Shown: piece by piece, positions 51,301 through 54,300 of the stretch | Position numbering within the stretch: the first letter of the stretch is position 1 | How the letters are laid out: each line of letters starts with the position of its first letter | Source: Actinostola sp. cb2023 | Taxonomy: Eukaryota > Cnidaria > Anthozoa > Actiniaria > Actinostolidae | Direction: 5' to 3' | DNA: 64,000 nt | Assembly (NCBI GenBank): GCA_033675265.1 | Contig: JAUJYZ010000535.1 | Location: forward strand, 62,001-126,000 | The notes under the pieces: model-generated | Databases searched by the model: none | What the model saw: the letters and a program-made list of their open reading frames with translations, nothing else | What the model was told of the DNA's origin: nothing | Made by a program: the position numbers and the translations under genes

Positions 51301-54300
51301 CCCAAGGGACCATACATTAACCCTTTGACACCCAGAGACTTTTGAGTTTTTTAGCGATTTTCTGGACCTAATCACGCCATAGGAAATTTCAATTCCATAT
51401 AAGGAGGGGTTTCCATGGAAATCTTGACAGTTCTGAATGCCCATGGGCTCGCGTTTTCACGTGGTTTGCCTTTCTTCTTGGGATCTCTTCGGGGCCAGTA
51501 GCTGCTTGAAGAGGCCAATTTTGCATTTTAGAGTGTTTTATAGCCCCCCAGAACAGAATCATTAAGCTTGACTGGTGTAGTAGAGACCGTTCTGCTGAAA
51601 GAACCCAGCAGCGAGAAGCGATTTTCACGAAGACATCTCGGCACTGCCGTTACGAAATTCAAAATGCCGGACTCAACTGTGAAATCGTCTCTCTGGTTGT
51701 TCTGTGGTGGATTCCAGGACCTACAAAGGCATTTTTGGCGACTTTGGACTTGTAAAGAATGCAGCCAGTGCAATATTTTGCCTGTAGGACCGAGTGGCTC
51801 GACACTCTAGAAAAGTCTAAAAAACGGAAAGGGCGGGATGCTTGCTGTCGAAAATTCCCGTATGTTCCCGGCATCCTTTTCGGGCGTGCAGAAGGAAAAC
51901 ACGTGTTTGCGAAAGTGGTCCTAAGGAAATGGCTATTGTTGGGCGAGTTAAGGAAGAGAGAGGAAAACATTCATGACTATATCAAGAAGAGAGATGGAAG
52001 TTTGCTGAGAAAGTGGCGTTTTGTTTTGCAATGATGTATTTTGGAAGAAAATCCAAGTCAAATGTCGTTCATTTTCGAGGTGTAAAATTGCGTCAAAAAC
52101 GCGCATTTTGATTTCTATGAAAAACAAATTGAACTAGTGCCCAGAAATCGGACCTGTAAGTCAGTTTACTTGAAGTTAAAATTTGAAGAGTTATCTAGTT
52201 GTCACTAATAACTGGTCATGAGATCGATGTTACGAAAATTCAGAAAGTTAGAATTTTTCAAAGCAGTATCGATTTTTATGGGCGGTTTCGGGCGCCGTGG
52301 GAGTCAAAGGGTTAAGTGAGTAATACTCATCTTGTAACAATCGTACATTATGACACACTACCTTAGGTCGTCCTTCTTTAAAGTACTTTTGTCTTTCTCC
52401 ACCCACCACTACTTCTCCACCAAGTATAGCAACCAGGTTAGCAAGAGCATTGAATGTACACGACACCAGATTATCATTGGTATCATGTAACCCTAACAAC
52501 ATCTAAAAAATGCACAATAACTTCCCTGTTAATCTAAAAATTATTATAAAGAAGTTATTGACCAAGTGAGAAGTCAAAGTGGCTGGATATTGGTCGAGTT
52601 CCGTTTTTGCGAGTTTTTATGGACCGAGAGAGATCCATATGTATACACGCAAAAACGGAACGAGGCCAATATCCAGCCACCTTGACCGAACAAACTTGAT
52701 CATTAAATATCTATTGTAGCATATTATAAAGGTGCCAAATAAAAAAATGTCATTGTCATTGTCATAAATGTTTTATTATATGGCAGATCCGTGAAGCACA
52801 AATAAATCACATGCGTTTTATTCAAGATTTGAAAAAAGCCATCTAAATCGCTGTTTTCTTTGTTTTCATCTTCCATTTTACATGAAAAAAATTGAAAACA
52901 GCGTTTCACAAAAGAATCATAATTGTTGTTTTTTACTTTTTTTTGTCGGTAAAAATGAAAAATATTGGAAAGTGTTTTTTTTTTGCGGGATAAATCCGGG
53001 CCGTCCCGGGCGGGCAGCAAATCAGATCACAGGGTTCAACTCATCTTGCATGCTCACGGATCTACCATATAACAAGATGCATTACCAGTGTTATTATTAT
53101 TATGGGATGGATGTACATGTATTACAAGGCATGGAACAGGTGTATTACAAGGCATGGAACATATGTATTACAAGGCATGGAACAGATGTATTACAAGGCA
53201 TGGAACAGATGTATTACAAGGCATGGAACAGATGTATTACAAGGCATGGAACAGATATATTACAAGGCATGCAACAGATGTATTACAAGGCATGGAACAG
53301 ATGTATTACAAGGCATGGAACAGATGTATTACAAGGCATGGAACAGGTGTATTACAAGGCATGGAACAGATGTATTACAAGGCATGCAACAGATGTATTA
53401 CAAGGCATGGAACAGGTGTATTACAAGGCATGGAACAGGTGTATTACAAGGCATGGAACAGGTGTATTACAAGGCATGGAACAGATGTATTACAAGGCAT
53501 GGAACAGATGTATTACAAGGCATGGAACAGATATATTACAAGGCATGCAACATATGTATTACAAGGCATGGAACAGATGTATTACAAGGCATGGAACAGA
53601 TGTATTACAAGGCATGGAACAGGTGTATTACAAGGCATGGAACAGATGTATTACAAGGCATGCAACAGATGTATTACAATACAAGGCATGGAACAGGTGT
53701 ATTACAAGGCATGGAACAGGTGTATTACAAGGCATGGAACAGGTGTATTACAAGGCATGGAACAGATGTATTACAAGGCACGGAACAGATGTATTACAAG
53801 GCATGGATATACATCCATTTATATAGTAGGGCTCACATTAACAGCAGTACGTTTTGTTACTGAAGGGAATACCCTGTTTAAATAAAGGTTTTCATTCATT
53901 CATTCATGGAACAGATGTATTACAAGGCATGGAACAGATGTATTACAAGACATGGAATAGCTGTATTACAAGGCATGGAACAGATGTATTACAAGGCATG
54001 GAGCAGATGTATTACAAGGCATGGAACAGATGTATTACAAGGCATGGAACAGATGTATTACAAGGCATGGAACAGGTGTATTACACGGCATGGAACAGAT
54101 GTATTACAAGGCATGGAACAGATGTATTACAAGGCATGGAACAGATGTATTACAAGGAATGAGTTATAGTCCACTCTACCTGTGGTACTCTACCTGTGGT
54201 ACTCTACCTGTGGTACTCTACCTGTGGTACTCTACCTGTGGTACTCTATCTGTGGTACTCTACCAGGCTGTGGTACTCTACCAGGCTGTGGTACTCTACC

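Noticed and set aside
50759..51313. 184-codon [11 protein letters not shown] repeat protein
   Set aside because: 33-bp minisatellite translation without unique flanking coding sequence.
52882..54169. Long plus-strand ORFs of 253-314 codons with [16 protein letters not shown] periods
   Set aside because: They are translations of the 23-bp minisatellite. The same tract is open in all three plus frames, as expected from a unit lacking stops, and no start context or unique domain exists.
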